A stretch of 60,902 nucleotides of DNA from Longimicrobium sp. GTDB lineage: Bacteria > Gemmatimonadota > Gemmatimonadetes > Longimicrobiales > Longimicrobiaceae. The notes beneath the pieces were generated by a model, which saw nothing but the letters and a program-made list of their open reading frames with translations, searched no databases and was not told the origin of the DNA. The stretch is taken from NCBI GenBank assembly GCA_036389135.1, contig DASVQP010000079.1, positions 1 through 60,902 on the forward strand. Direction: 5' to 3'. Positions 24,935 through 34,188 of this stretch are shown piece by piece. A program made the position numbers and the translations under genes. Positions within the stretch are counted from its first letter, which is position 1. Each line of letters opens with the position of its first letter.

Positions 24935-24976
24935 CAGAACACCCCCGGCACTCGCGCGAGTGCCGGGGGTGTTCTG
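24935..24976. terminator. Perfect 42-base palindrome
   Basis: CAGAACACCCCCGGCACTCG (24935-24954) and its complement (to 24976) meet with no loop bases: 21 plus 21 fully paired. There is no T-run on either side. It probably acts as a terminator or mRNA-end hairpin for the lipoprotein gene. Confidence 0.7.
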
Positions 24977-25125
24977 CACAGCCGGCGGGGCACGGCGAAG
25001 CCGAGCGGCCGGGGCAGCTTGCTCGGGCCGCTCGCGTCTTCGTCGCCCGCGCACGAGATCGCAGGCGAGCTTTGTGCGTGGTGCACGCGCGAAATTTCGC
25101 GAGCAAGACCATTCACGACAGGCAC

Positions 25126-26826
25126 ATGCACTCTCCCAGCCCGGCCACGCCACGCCAGCACATTCACGAGACGCTCTTTCCCGCGGCGGGCGAGATGGGG
25201 CCCTTGTGTCGCGGCAAGGACTGGGCGGCGTCGCCGCTGGGGCCCGTGGAGGAGTGGCCGGAGAGCCTGAAGACGGCGGCGGGGCTGGTGCTGCGGCAGG
25301 GGATCGCGATGAACCTCTGCTGGGGCCCGGATCTGCTCCAGATCTACAACGACAGCTACCGCGTCATCATGGGGGACAAGCACCCGGCGGGGCTGGGGCG
25401 CTCGGTGCTGTGGAGCTGGGCCGAGATCAGCGGGGAGATCGCGCCCCTCTTCGAGCGCGTCTTCCAGGGCGAGACGGTGTACTTCGAGGACCTGCGCCTG
25501 CGCGTGGAGCGCCACGGTGTCGTGGAAGACGCGTACTTCACCTTCTCGTACAGCCCCATCGTGGTGGAGTCGGGGAAGATCGGCGCGGCGCTGATCAATT
25601 GCTACGAGACGACGCGCCAGGTGCGCGCCCGCGCCCTGCAGGACGAGCGCGACCGCCTCTTTGAAGAGCTGCGGGTAGAGCGCGCGCGGCTGGAGTACGT
25701 CTTCCAGCGCGCCCCCGCCTTCCTGGCCGTATTGCGCGGGCCCGATCACGTCTTCGAGCTGGCGAACGACGCGTACTACGGCGTGGTGGGGCACCGGGAG
25801 CTGCTGGGCAGGCCCGTGCGCGAGGCGCTCCCGGAGGTCGTGGAGCAGGGGTTCGTGGCGCTCCTCGATCACGTGCTGGAAAGCGGCGAGCCTCACATCG
25901 GGCGCGAGATCCCCATCCAGCTGGCCCGCTCGCCCGGCGGCGCGCCCGAGCAGCGGTACCTGGACTTCTCGTATCTGCCGCTGCTGGAGGCAGACGGCAC
26001 CCGCTCCGGCATCATCGCGCACGGCACGGACGTCACCGAGCAGGTCCTTGCCCGGCGCGAGGTGGAGCGGCTGCTGCGGGAGAGCGAGCGGGCTCGCGCC
26101 GAGTCGGAGGCCGCGCGCGCGGAGGCGGAGACGGCGAACCGCGCCAAGGCGGACTTCCTGGCGTCGATGAGCCACGAGCTGCGCACCCCGCTCAACGCCA
26201 TCGGCGGCTACGTGGACCTGGTGGACATGGGGATCCACGGCTCGGTGACGCCGGCGCAGCACGCGGCGCTCGCGCGGGTCAAGGCGAGCCAGCAGCATCT
26301 CCTCACCCTGATCAACGACGTGCTCGCCTTCGCCAAGGTGGAGGCGGGGCAGATCGAGTTGGACGTGCAGCCGCTCGCCGCGCGCGAGATCCTCACCAGC
26401 GTCGAGCCGCTCGTGGCGCCGCTGGCCGAGGCGAAGAAGATCGAGCTTTCCATCGAGGAGTGCGACGCATCGCTCCGCGTGCTGGCGGACCGGGAGCGCG
26501 CGCGGCAGATCGTGCTCAACCTGGTGGCGAACGCCGTCAAGTTCACTCCAACCGGCGGGTGGATCAGGCTCGGCTGCGAGGCGGATGGCGGGCGCGTGGC
26601 GATCCGCGTGCGCGACAACGGGCCGGGGATCGCGCCGGAGCAGCAGCAGAACATCTTCGACCCCTTCATCCAGGTGGACCGCCGCCTCAGCAACCCGCGC
26701 GAGGGCGTGGGCCTGGGGCTCGCCATCAGCCGCGATCTCGCCCGCGCCATGGGCGGCGAGCTGGACGTGAGCAGCTCGCCCGGGGAGGGGAGCACCTTTA
26801 CGCTGCGGCTTCCGGCGGAGAAGTAG
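25126..26826 (+). CDS. PAS-domain sensor histidine kinase
   Basis: This 566-residue cytoplasmic kinase has two PAS-like sensor domains (about 35-165 and 190-305), a coiled linker rich in Arg/Ala/Glu (310-342), and a complete HisKA-HATPase core. His350 lies in 'SMSHELRTPLNAIGGY', the N box is 'LVANAVKFTP', G1 'DNGPGIAP' and G2 'GVGLGLAIS'. There is no membrane segment, so it senses a cytoplasmic signal. No response regulator is adjacent. I start at the ATG at 25126; the frame extends to 25072 with no good site. The last 29 bases overlap the convergent gene on the minus strand. Confidence 0.88.
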   Translation: MHSPSPATPRQHIHETLFPAAGEMGPLCRGKDWAASPLGPVEEWPESLKTAAGLVLRQGIAMNLCWGPDLLQIYNDSYRVIMGDKHPAGLGRSVLWSWAEISGEIAPLFERVFQGETVYFEDLRLRVERHGVVEDAYFTFSYSPIVVESGKIGAALINCYETTRQVRARALQDERDRLFEELRVERARLEYVFQRAPAFLAVLRGPDHVFELANDAYYGVVGHRELLGRPVREALPEVVEQGFVALLDHVLESGEPHIGREIPIQLARSPGGAPEQRYLDFSYLPLLEADGTRSGIIAHGTDVTEQVLARREVERLLRESERARAESEAARAEAETANRAKADFLASMSHELRTPLNAIGGYVDLVDMGIHGSVTPAQHAALARVKASQQHLLTLINDVLAFAKVEAGQIELDVQPLAAREILTSVEPLVAPLAEAKKIELSIEECDASLRVLADRERARQIVLNLVANAVKFTPTGGWIRLGCEADGGRVAIRVRDNGPGIAPEQQQNIFDPFIQVDRRLSNPREGVGLGLAISRDLARAMGGELDVSSSPGEGSTFTLRLPAEK

Positions 26827-27622
26827 GGCCGTCTCGGGCGCCTTCGGCGATGCGGCTCCGTTCGCTCGCCGCCGGTGGGTACGCATCGAGCCACACCGCG
26901 ATCCGCCGCGGCAGGACGACGGCGCTCTTCGCTCCCGAGCGCAGGGATTCCGCCAGTCCCCGCGCGTACAGGCGCGTGACGGCTTCGTGCGTCGCGGCGT
27001 ACGTCGCCCCCGTGACGCGCGCGAGCTCCGCGATGCTGCGGGGCTTTTCGCGCAGCGCTTCCACGATCTGCCCCTCCAGGCTTGCGCCGATCAGTGCGCG
27101 AACCCGCAGCTCCGGGCAGTGCTTCAGTATCCAGCGGACGGGGCGGATGGCCGCGGTCTTGAGGGAGATCTCATCGTGCCAGAGCCCCCAGCGCGAGAAG
27201 AGCGGGAGCGACTGGTCGCGCGCGAAGGCGGCGAGCACAGGGTCCGCCGCGATCCTCTCGAAGAGCACCCGTGGCTCATGGAGCGGCCTGCAGTACCGCT
27301 GCGCCGCCAGCAGGCGGTCCGATGCGGCGACCTCGTTCGCCACCGCGAGCATCGCTCCCGCGACTGCCGAACCGAGCTCTTCGAGCTTCTCCAGTATCCG
27401 CCCAAGGCGCCGCATGTCCACCAGCATGTGGTGCACACCGATCCAGCTCGCAGCGACGAAGAAGAGCCGGTGATCGGCGGGCGCCTGCCTCGCCGTGCGC
27501 CCGACCAGCGCCTCGATGTCGACCGGGTACGCTGCCGGAGCAACCGAGAACCCTGCGCCGACGCGCTTCCACTCGGCGGAGATGTCGCGACGCTCCGCAG
27601 TGTTCTGGATCTCGAGTGCCAT
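26798..27622 (-). CDS. Winged-helix-like regulator of unknown role
   Basis: This 274-residue protein has no signal peptide. The C-terminal third has a clear helix-turn-helix pattern: 'SLEGQIVEALREKPRSIAEL' leads into 'ARVTGATYAATHEAVTRLYA' and 'RGLAESL', as in ArsR-type winged helices. The N-terminal 180 residues are helical ('HHMLVDMRRLGRILEKLEEL') and may sense a ligand. No family was recognised. The gene overlaps the histidine kinase end by 29 bases tail to tail. A promoter-like site lies just upstream of the ATG. Confidence 0.6.
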   Translation of the reverse strand: MALEIQNTAERRDISAEWKRVGAGFSVAPAAYPVDIEALVGRTARQAPADHRLFFVAASWIGVHHMLVDMRRLGRILEKLEELGSAVAGAMLAVANEVAASDRLLAAQRYCRPLHEPRVLFERIAADPVLAAFARDQSLPLFSRWGLWHDEISLKTAAIRPVRWILKHCPELRVRALIGASLEGQIVEALREKPRSIAELARVTGATYAATHEAVTRLYARGLAESLRSGAKSAVVLPRRIAVWLDAYPPAASERSRIAEGARDGPTSPPEAAA

Positions 27623-27631
27623 GGCTCGAAC

Positions 27632-27659
27632 TATATACTTTTTCCTACACTGCGAACAA
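27632..27659 (-). promoter_or_regulatory. Possible promoter giving a leaderless transcript
   Basis: On the minus strand TTGTTC (27659-27654) and TATATA (27637-27632) are 16 bases apart, and the ATG at 27622 begins only nine bases after the -10 box. If used, transcription would start at or very near the start codon. Confidence 0.45.
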
Positions 27660-27818
27660 GCTCGTTGATGGCGCTACCGGATCGCACGTCCCCTGGCACT
27701 CATAGGTCCGGGTGCACGATGGCGCCGTGCTTGCGGGGTGGGCAGGGGGCTGTACATGACGATTGTCACCAGAGGTGGGGCGTCGTCCCCACCGACTAAC
27801 CATCGACCACAGAAAACC

Positions 27819-28373
27819 ATGCGCAGACTGATCCCGCTCTTTGCAGCGGTGGCGCTGACCGCCGCCGCCGCACCCGTGAACGCCCAGGCCGGCTTCGCGC
27901 TGAAAGGGCACTTCCTCTTCAACGAGAGCACCGCCAAGGGAGCCGACCGCGACCAGGAGATCCCCTCCGAGGACGGCTTCTCGCTCGGCGCGGAGCTGGT
28001 GCTGCCGATGAACATCGGCCTCGGCGTAAGCGCGTACGCCAACGGACGCGCGCGTGAGGCGGAGCTGGAGACGCAGAGCTTCGGCGTGCTGGCCGAGGCG
28101 AACTACTTCTTCAATCTGCCGGTCGTCCCCATCACGCCGTACGCCGGGGTGCACGCGGGGCTCGGGCGCATGAGCTACGACGACGTCGGTGACTCCACGC
28201 CGGAGATCGAGGACAGCCGCACGCAGCTCGGGTTCCAGCTCGGCCTGCGCTGGCAGATCACCCGGATGTTCGGCATCGACGCGCAGTACCGCCGCATGAG
28301 CGACTCCGCGTCGGATGACCAGAGTCCGGATCTGGAGCGGAACCAGGTGCTGGTGGGGGTGACGCTGTTCTGA
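27819..28373 (+). CDS. Outer-membrane beta-barrel protein
   Basis: This 184-residue protein has a signal peptide ('LFAAVALTAAAAPVNAQ'). It has alternating strands ending in an aromatic 'LVGVTLF' C-terminus, typical of small outer-membrane barrels such as OmpW/OprF N-domain types. Strands include 'FALKGHFLF', 'FSLGAELVLP', 'QSFGVLAEANYFFNLP', 'TQLGFQLGLRWQI' and 'FGIDAQYRRM'. No ligand is known. I start at the ATG at 27819; the frame reaches 27738. Confidence 0.75.
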   Translation: MRRLIPLFAAVALTAAAAPVNAQAGFALKGHFLFNESTAKGADRDQEIPSEDGFSLGAELVLPMNIGLGVSAYANGRAREAELETQSFGVLAEANYFFNLPVVPITPYAGVHAGLGRMSYDDVGDSTPEIEDSRTQLGFQLGLRWQITRMFGIDAQYRRMSDSASDDQSPDLERNQVLVGVTLF

Positions 28374-28419
28374 GGGGGGGGCGGGATTGGTGCGGGACGC
28401 GGGCACCGGCGACGCATTG

Positions 28420-28632
28420 CCGGGGGCTGAAGCCCCCGGCTGGAACGACGGGAAGACCGCTGAAGCGGTCTCGGGTGCCGCATGGGTGCGGTGCAGCGCG
28501 TGACACGGGCGCGATGAATCGCGCCCCTACGGAGATCCCGGGTACCCGCGGAGATCCACGCGTACGCCCCTCCCCCAGGTAGTTTTTGGGGGAGGGGCCG
28601 CGAGTTGACGAGCGGGGGTGGGGGCCCGCCCC
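28420..28632. repeat. Composite REP-like array between convergent genes
   Basis: Three hairpin units follow each other: CGGGGGCTGAAGCCCCCGG with GACCGCTGAAGCGGTC (28421-28472), then GGGCGCGATGAATCGCGCCC (28507-28526), then CCCCTCCCCCAGG/GGGGGAGGGG (28567-28597). The same units recur in changed order at 34008-34188, 38929-39200, 48345-48540 and 51597-52105. The array lies between the OMP gene and ppc, which converge here, and could terminate both. Confidence 0.75.
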
Positions 28633-31386
28633 TCACCCCGTGTTCCGCAGCCCCGCCGAAATTCCGTTGATGGTGCCCGCGAGGGCGTAGTTCAGCTCGT
28701 CGCTCGCCTCGCCGGCGCGCTTGCGGCGCAGGAGACCGACCTGGATGAGCGACATGGGGTCGACGTACGGGTTGCGCAGGCGGATGGAGCGCGCGAGCAC
28801 CGGGTTCTCCTCCAGGAGCCGCGTCTGGCCGGTGACGCGCAGGATCATGCGGCGGGTGCGCTCGAACTCGCCGGCGACGAGGGTGAAGACGCGGTTCCGC
28901 AGCGCGGCGTCCGGCACCAGCTCGGAGTAGCGGTGGGCGATGGAGAGGTCCGCCTTCGCCATCCCCATCTCCACGTTGCGCACCAGGTCGTGGAAGAGGG
29001 GGAAGGCGGCCATCATCTCGCGCAGCAGCGCTTCGCCGCCGTCGCGGGCGGCGAAGCGCTCGAGGGCGTGGCCCACGCCGAACCAGGCGGGGAGCACGTG
29101 GCGGCTCTGCATCCAGCCGAACACCCAGGGGATGGCGCGCAGGTCGTCCAGGCCCCGGCTCTCGCCCCTTTTCGCCGGACGCGAGCCGATGCGCGCGTGC
29201 TCCAGCTCGGCCACCGGGGTCGCCTGCTGGAAGTAGGGGAGGATGTCCGGGTTGTCGTAGACGTGCTCGCGGTAGAATCCGTAGGCGTCGGCCGACATCG
29301 TCTCCATCGCCTCCTCCCAGCGGTCGTCGCGCGGCGCGGGGCCGGCGCCGCGGGCCAGCACGTCGAGCGAGGCGGCGATCATCAGCTCCAGGCTGCGCTC
29401 GGCCAGCACCGTGTCCGCGTACTTCCAGTTGAGCACCTCGCCCTGCTCGGTGATCCTCAGCTCCCCCTCGAAGGCGCCCGGCGGCTGCGCGCTGATGGCC
29501 CGGTGCGTGGGCCCGCCGCCGCGCCCCACCGTGCCGCCGCGCCCGTGAAAGAGGCGCAGGCGTACGCCGCACTCGCGCGCCACCTCGTGCAGGGTCCGGT
29601 GCGCCTTGTAGATCTCCCAGGTGCTGGTGAGCATCCCCCCGTCCTTGTTGGAATCGGAGTAGCCCAGCATCACCTCCTGCCGCCGCTCCCACGAGTCGAG
29701 GAGGCGCGCGTAGTCCGGGCGCGTCCACAGCTCGCGGCAGATCGCGGGGCAGTTGCGCAGGTCTTCGATGGATTCGAAGAGGGGGACCGGCATCAGCCCC
29801 GGATCGCCCTCGGACGCCTGGACGGAGACGCCCGCCAGCTCGGCCAGGCGCACGACGGTCAGCACGTCCTCGACCGATGTGGCGCCGCTGATGACGTACT
29901 GCTGGATCGCCTCGGGCGGGTAGGCGTGCTTGAGGTCGGCGATGGCGCGCATGGTGTCCAGCAGCTTGATCGCGTCCTCGGACGGCGCCTCGGGGAGCGC
30001 TTCGGCGCCGCGGCCCAGCAGCTCGGCGCGGGCGCGCTCGTGGATGCGCGCGTGCTGGCGTATGTCGAGCACGTGCAGGTGGAAGCCGAACGTCTCCACC
30101 TGGCGCAGGATGGGGCCGATGAGGAGGCGCGACAGCCGCTCGCCGCGGTTGGCGACCAGGCTCTCGCGCACCAGCCACAGGTCGCGGAGGAAGGCGGCCG
30201 CGTCCGGGTAGGCGGCGGGGTTCGCGGGGTCGTTGCGCGCGGCGTTCAGCCGGCCTCCCACGTAGCCCAGGAAGCGGCGGTACACCTCGGTGGTGGAGCG
30301 CGTCTCCGGGTGCGGGTCGAGCGAGGGGATCGTCTCCGCGTAGTGATCCAGCGCCGCGCGCAGCTCGGGGCTGACCTCCACCTGCCGTGTGGAGGCGCTC
30401 AGCCGCTCGGTCAGCTCCTCCAGCGCGGCGACGTAGTAGTCCAGGATCGTCTCGCGGGCCAGCTGCAGCGCCTCGCGCGTGACCTGCGGCGTGACGAAGG
30501 GATTCCCGTCGCGGTCGCCGCCGATCCACGAGCCGAAGCGCACCACCTGCGGCAGCGTGCGCGGCGGGACGGGGTCGCCGTACGTGGCTTCGAAGGCGTC
30601 GGCGATCTCGAAGTAGAGCCCCGGCAGGGTGGGGATGAGGACGCGCGGGTAGTAGTCGAGCCCCATGCGGACCTCGTCGGCCACGGCGGGCTGGCGGCGG
30701 CGCACCTCGTCCGTCTGCCAGAGCGCGGTGATCTCGGCGGCGATGGCGGCTTCCTGCAGCGCGGCTTCGGCGCCGGTGAGCGGCAGGCGGTCGAGCCGCT
30801 CCAGCGATTCGGCGATGCGGCCGCGCTTGAAGAGCACCGTGCGGCGCGACACCTCGGTGGGGTGCGCCGTGAAGACGGGGACGATCAGGATGCGCGCCAG
30901 GAACTCCAGCGCCGCCTCCTTGCCCACGCCCGCGTCGCGCAGGCGCTGGAGGGTGCCGCGGATGGTGCCCGCCTGCGACGGCGCGCCCGGCTGGAGCTGC
31001 GCCCCCCGCCGGCGGCGCTTGCGGTGCTGGGTCTCCGCGAGGTTGGTGAGGTCGAAGTAGATCGAAAACGCCTTCGTGAGCCGGTACGCCTCCCCCAGCT
31101 CCAGCCCGCTTACGATGCGCTCGGCGTCGCGCATCCGGTCGTCGTCCGTGACGCCGCCGGTGCCCTCGTCCTCCAGCTCGCGGTGCCCCATGGCCAGGTG
31201 GCGGAGCTGCTCGACGGCCTGGAAGAGCGCGTCGCCTTCCTGCTCGCGGATCACCTGGCCCAGCAGCCGGCCCAGCGAGCGCACGTCGCGGCGCAGCGGG
31301 GCTTCCTTGTGCCGCGCGTCTTCGGCCGTGAGCTCCGCGAGGCGCTCGGCCTGTGATTCGGCGTTCCAGAGGAGGTCTTCGGACAT
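28633..31386 (-). CDS. ppc: Phosphoenolpyruvate carboxylase
   Basis: This 917-residue enzyme converts PEP and bicarbonate to oxaloacetate, refilling the TCA cycle. Family signatures are 'VFTAHPTEVSRRTVLFKRGR' with the catalytic His175, 'LGYSDSNKDGGMLTSTW', 'FHGRGGTVGRGGGP' and the C-terminal '...LRNTG' that ends all PEPCs. Length is normal. I start at 31386 (MSEDLLW). The frame extends to 31536 through a CACAGAG repeat, which is not coding. The gene lies downstream of the minus-strand pectin arm but is separated from it by the repeat. Confidence 0.97.
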   Translation of the reverse strand: MSEDLLWNAESQAERLAELTAEDARHKEAPLRRDVRSLGRLLGQVIREQEGDALFQAVEQLRHLAMGHRELEDEGTGGVTDDDRMRDAERIVSGLELGEAYRLTKAFSIYFDLTNLAETQHRKRRRRGAQLQPGAPSQAGTIRGTLQRLRDAGVGKEAALEFLARILIVPVFTAHPTEVSRRTVLFKRGRIAESLERLDRLPLTGAEAALQEAAIAAEITALWQTDEVRRRQPAVADEVRMGLDYYPRVLIPTLPGLYFEIADAFEATYGDPVPPRTLPQVVRFGSWIGGDRDGNPFVTPQVTREALQLARETILDYYVAALEELTERLSASTRQVEVSPELRAALDHYAETIPSLDPHPETRSTTEVYRRFLGYVGGRLNAARNDPANPAAYPDAAAFLRDLWLVRESLVANRGERLSRLLIGPILRQVETFGFHLHVLDIRQHARIHERARAELLGRGAEALPEAPSEDAIKLLDTMRAIADLKHAYPPEAIQQYVISGATSVEDVLTVVRLAELAGVSVQASEGDPGLMPVPLFESIEDLRNCPAICRELWTRPDYARLLDSWERRQEVMLGYSDSNKDGGMLTSTWEIYKAHRTLHEVARECGVRLRLFHGRGGTVGRGGGPTHRAISAQPPGAFEGELRITEQGEVLNWKYADTVLAERSLELMIAASLDVLARGAGPAPRDDRWEEAMETMSADAYGFYREHVYDNPDILPYFQQATPVAELEHARIGSRPAKRGESRGLDDLRAIPWVFGWMQSRHVLPAWFGVGHALERFAARDGGEALLREMMAAFPLFHDLVRNVEMGMAKADLSIAHRYSELVPDAALRNRVFTLVAGEFERTRRMILRVTGQTRLLEENPVLARSIRLRNPYVDPMSLIQVGLLRRKRAGEASDELNYALAGTINGISAGLRNTG

Positions 31387-31408
31387 TCGCGGATGCGGTG
31401 AAGGTTCG

Positions 31409-31500
31409 TCACACAGAGACACAGAGGAAACTACAAGGAGGGAAGGAATTCGCAGAAGCCGTCTGTGCTCTTTCCGTTTTCCTCTGCGTCTCTGTGTGAG
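31409..31500. repeat. CACAGAG-type inverted repeat, copy 8
   Basis: The arms TCACACAGAGACACAGAGG and CCTCTGCGTCTCTGTGTGAG enclose about 45 bases. The element fills the gap between the esterase stop (31511) and the ppc start (31386). Confidence 0.8.
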
Positions 31501-31510
31501 ATTGCTTTTC

Positions 31511-32758
31511 TCACAGCCAGCGCTCCAGCCACGCAATCGCCTCGTCCTGCATGGTGGGGCGAAAGGAGTGCGGCTCGTCGTAGAACGTGCCGCGGAAGCG
31601 CTCCGGGATATCCGCCTTTGCGAAGATGCTGGCCAGCTTGCCGGTCGCGGCGCGCATTCCCTGCATGGGGAAGAGGGTGTCGCGGGCGCACTGCTGCACC
31701 AGGAGCGCGCCGGGGGCGATCAGCGATGCCGCGTCCGGCAGGTCGAGCGAGCGGCGCAGGCCCGGGGTGTACGCCATCCAGGTGTGGCGGCGCGCGTGGG
31801 ACGGGAGGAGCGAGCCAATCTCCACCATCCAGGCGGTGACGCACGCGGCGCGGATGCGCGGGTCCGCCGCGGCCAGCAGCGATGCACGCAACGCGCCGCC
31901 CGAGAAGCCGATGCACCCGATCCGCGCCGGGTCCACGTCACTCCGCGTGGCGAGGTAGTCGATGGTGCGCCGGTCGTCCCACGCCAGCAGGCCCGGCCAC
32001 GAGGCGCCCGACGCGAGCAGCGTCTTCGCCACCACCGCCTCGTACGCCGACGCCACGCGGTTCTCGGCCGCGACGCGCTCCGCCGTCCCCGGCGCGTGCG
32101 TGGCGAGGGAGCGGAATGCGTCGCGCGCCTCGGGGGGGATGGTCGCGGGGGCCAGCGTCTCAGGGCGCAGGCGGCGCTCGCCGAAGTAGAAGGCGTCGAT
32201 TGCGATCACCACGAAGCCGCGCCGCGCCAGGACTTCGGCGTACGCGCGGCCGTAGAGGCGCTCGCGGTATTCGGCGAGCGCGGGCGGATCGTCGGGGCTG
32301 GTGACGAGCTTGCGGGCTCCCCAGGCGTACTGGCCGCCGTGGCAGTGGAGCGCGATCACCGCCGGCAGCCGACCGCGCCGGCCGTGCGGCACCAGCACCC
32401 GCGCCGGGATCGTGTACGCGGGCGATGCGTGGATCGAGACCGTCTCCACCGTGAAGCCGTCCCGCGGGTCGCGCGCCGTCGTCTCGCCGCGGACGGGGAG
32501 GGGCGTGGGGTCGAACCCAAGGTGGCGGTGCAGGGCGGGACGCGCGGCGGCCTTCCACGCGGCCAGCGTGCGCCAGCGCGGGTCGAGGAAGGAGAGCGTG
32601 GGCGCGCTCTCCCGCGCAAGCCACTCGACGGTGCCGTAGAGGTTGCCGAGGTCCGGGCCTGCGGCCTCGGCGAAGTCGGATGAAGGCGCGGGGCGGGGAA
32701 GCGGGTGGATGGGAAGCGCCAGCGCGCCCAGGGCGCCCAGCGCTTCCCGCCGCGTCAT
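31511..32758 (-). CDS. Exported alpha/beta-hydrolase esterase
   Basis: This 415-residue protein has a Tat-like N-terminus ('MTRREALGALGALALP'). The hydrolase triad is visible: nucleophile Ser in 'IGFSGGA', Asp in 'CARDTLFP' and His in 'DEPHSFRP'. The oxyanion region is 'ALHCHGGQY'. It resembles the acetyl-xylan esterase and dienelactone hydrolase-like exported esterases of plant-polymer degraders. In this locus a role in removing acetyl or methyl groups from pectin is likely but inferred. It starts 14 bases after the DUF4861 stop; the open frame upstream is the shadow of that gene. Confidence 0.78.
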   Translation of the reverse strand: MTRREALGALGALALPIHPLPRPAPSSDFAEAAGPDLGNLYGTVEWLARESAPTLSFLDPRWRTLAAWKAAARPALHRHLGFDPTPLPVRGETTARDPRDGFTVETVSIHASPAYTIPARVLVPHGRRGRLPAVIALHCHGGQYAWGARKLVTSPDDPPALAEYRERLYGRAYAEVLARRGFVVIAIDAFYFGERRLRPETLAPATIPPEARDAFRSLATHAPGTAERVAAENRVASAYEAVVAKTLLASGASWPGLLAWDDRRTIDYLATRSDVDPARIGCIGFSGGALRASLLAAADPRIRAACVTAWMVEIGSLLPSHARRHTWMAYTPGLRRSLDLPDAASLIAPGALLVQQCARDTLFPMQGMRAATGKLASIFAKADIPERFRGTFYDEPHSFRPTMQDEAIAWLERWL

Positions 32759-32772
32759 CCCCCGCGGATCGG

Positions 32773-33984
32773 TCACTGGGCGGAGACCGGGAGGTCGGCC
32801 CCGTTGCGGCGCAGCGTCACGCGGATGGGGTTCGCCAGGCGGGCGGCGAAGGCGTCCGTCGCGCGCCACCAGTCCTCCACCGCGCGGAAGTCGCCGCTGG
32901 CAGTCCATCCCGCGCCCACGTACTGCACCGTGGGGACGCCGGGTCGGGCGGTGGAGATCGCGAGGTAGTGGTCGTCCGTCTCGCGCGGCTCCATCCGCGT
33001 CTTCTCCATCAGGATGGCGGTGCCCAGGCTGCCGTGGCCGCCGTTCTTCCTCTCGACCGGGCCCCAGGTCGTGACCCACGCCCACGCGCCGGAGCGGCTG
33101 GAGGCGCCCACGATGCCCTCGCGCTTCACCGTGCCCACCGCGTACGGGATCTCCGCGCCGCCCTGCGTGCGGTAGGTGATCTCCTGGCGGAAGAAGTTGT
33201 GGCCCGCGTCGATGCTGATGCGCTTCGTCTCGGACACCTGCATGCCGCCCGCGTCCCACGGCTCGTAGCCCAGCTCGAAGACGGCGCGGATGGGACCGTC
33301 GGCGATGATGCGGTGCGTCTTGAAGTTCCTGGCGCGGTGCAGGGTGCCGTTGCGCCACACCGCGCTCCCGCCTGCCCCCAGCGTGGTGCCGACGGAGTAG
33401 AAGTCGGCGCCCTCGCCGGTGTCGCGGTGGTACGCGTCGTGGCCCTTGGCGTACCAGCGGTCCACGATCAGGTCGCGCACGCGCTTCGGCCAGATGTCGA
33501 TCCCGCTGCTCACCAGCGGCTCGAACTCCTTCGCCTGCCACAGCCCCTGCCCGTAGATGCGGAAGGCGATGCGGTCGCTCTCCCACGCCACGTCGTCGCG
33601 ATGGGTGTCGTGGCGGGCGTGCACGCGCGGGCGCACGGAGTCGCGCGGCGCCACCGCCTCCACCACGAAGTCACGCGTCTCGCGCGGCCGGTAGCTCGCC
33701 TGGAAGAGGAGCTCGTCCGTGGTCCCGTCCGCGTCCCCGTCGAGCGGCTGCGACACGATCTCCACGCCGGTCCCCGCGTCCGTCACGCGCACCCTGTCCG
33801 GCAGCACGCCCGGCAGCGCCTGCCGCAGCGCGCTCCACGCGATGGAGATCGTCTCGTCCGGCCGCTCCGCCGCCAGGCGGTTCTCTGTGCGCACGACCAG
33901 CGCCCCCCGCTGCTGCCCGCTGAGCGGCGCCGCGAGCGCGAGGAGGAGCGCCGAGGCGCGGATGCAGGTTTGTAGATGTTTCAT
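32773..33984 (-). CDS. DUF4861 family exported protein
   Basis: This 403-residue protein has a signal peptide ('ASALLLALAAPLSGQ'). Its body is a large beta-sandwich of the DUF4861 type ('GQGLWQAKEFEPLVSSGIDI', 'GEGADFYSVGTTLGAGGSAV', 'GHNFFRQEITYRT'). DUF4861 proteins occur in pectin and uronate loci of Bacteroidota, where they are thought to act on uronides, but no reaction is established. It is probably exported to the periplasm or surface. It is co-directional with kduI and is followed closely by the esterase. Confidence 0.75.
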   Translation of the reverse strand: MKHLQTCIRASALLLALAAPLSGQQRGALVVRTENRLAAERPDETISIAWSALRQALPGVLPDRVRVTDAGTGVEIVSQPLDGDADGTTDELLFQASYRPRETRDFVVEAVAPRDSVRPRVHARHDTHRDDVAWESDRIAFRIYGQGLWQAKEFEPLVSSGIDIWPKRVRDLIVDRWYAKGHDAYHRDTGEGADFYSVGTTLGAGGSAVWRNGTLHRARNFKTHRIIADGPIRAVFELGYEPWDAGGMQVSETKRISIDAGHNFFRQEITYRTQGGAEIPYAVGTVKREGIVGASSRSGAWAWVTTWGPVERKNGGHGSLGTAILMEKTRMEPRETDDHYLAISTARPGVPTVQYVGAGWTASGDFRAVEDWWRATDAFAARLANPIRVTLRRNGADLPVSAQ

Positions 33985-34007
33985 GGTACGTCCCCTGAAG
34001 ATCATTC

Positions 34008-34188
34008 GTAGGGGCGCGATTTATCGCGCCCACCGTCATCGTTCCACGAGCGAATGAATTCGCCGCTGGAACCACACAAAGTCCGCCTGCGCGGACTCCG
34101 GGTCCAATGCCGCGTTTCTCGAGCCGGCTTCAGCCGCCTTCCCGTGGTTCCAGCCGGGGGCTTCAGCCCCCGGCGATCCGGCGCGTGC
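34008..34188. repeat. Composite REP-like array between DUF4861 and kduI
   Basis: It contains GGGGCGCGATTTATCGCGCCC (34012-34031), CGAATGAATTCG (34050-34061), GTCCGCCTGCGCGGAC (34080-34095), GCCGGCTTCAGCCGCC and CCGGGGGCTTCAGCCCCCGG (near 34124-34174). These are the same units as in the other arrays but in reverse orientation. Confidence 0.7.

Noticed and set aside
28618-31356. 912-residue plus-strand frame opposite ppc
   Set aside because: It is the antisense frame of PEP carboxylase, which carries all catalytic motifs on the minus strand.
31387-31536. Extended N-terminus of PEP carboxylase
   Set aside because: The extra 50 residues are translated from a CACAGAG repeat; the ATG at 31386 matches the usual PEPC start.
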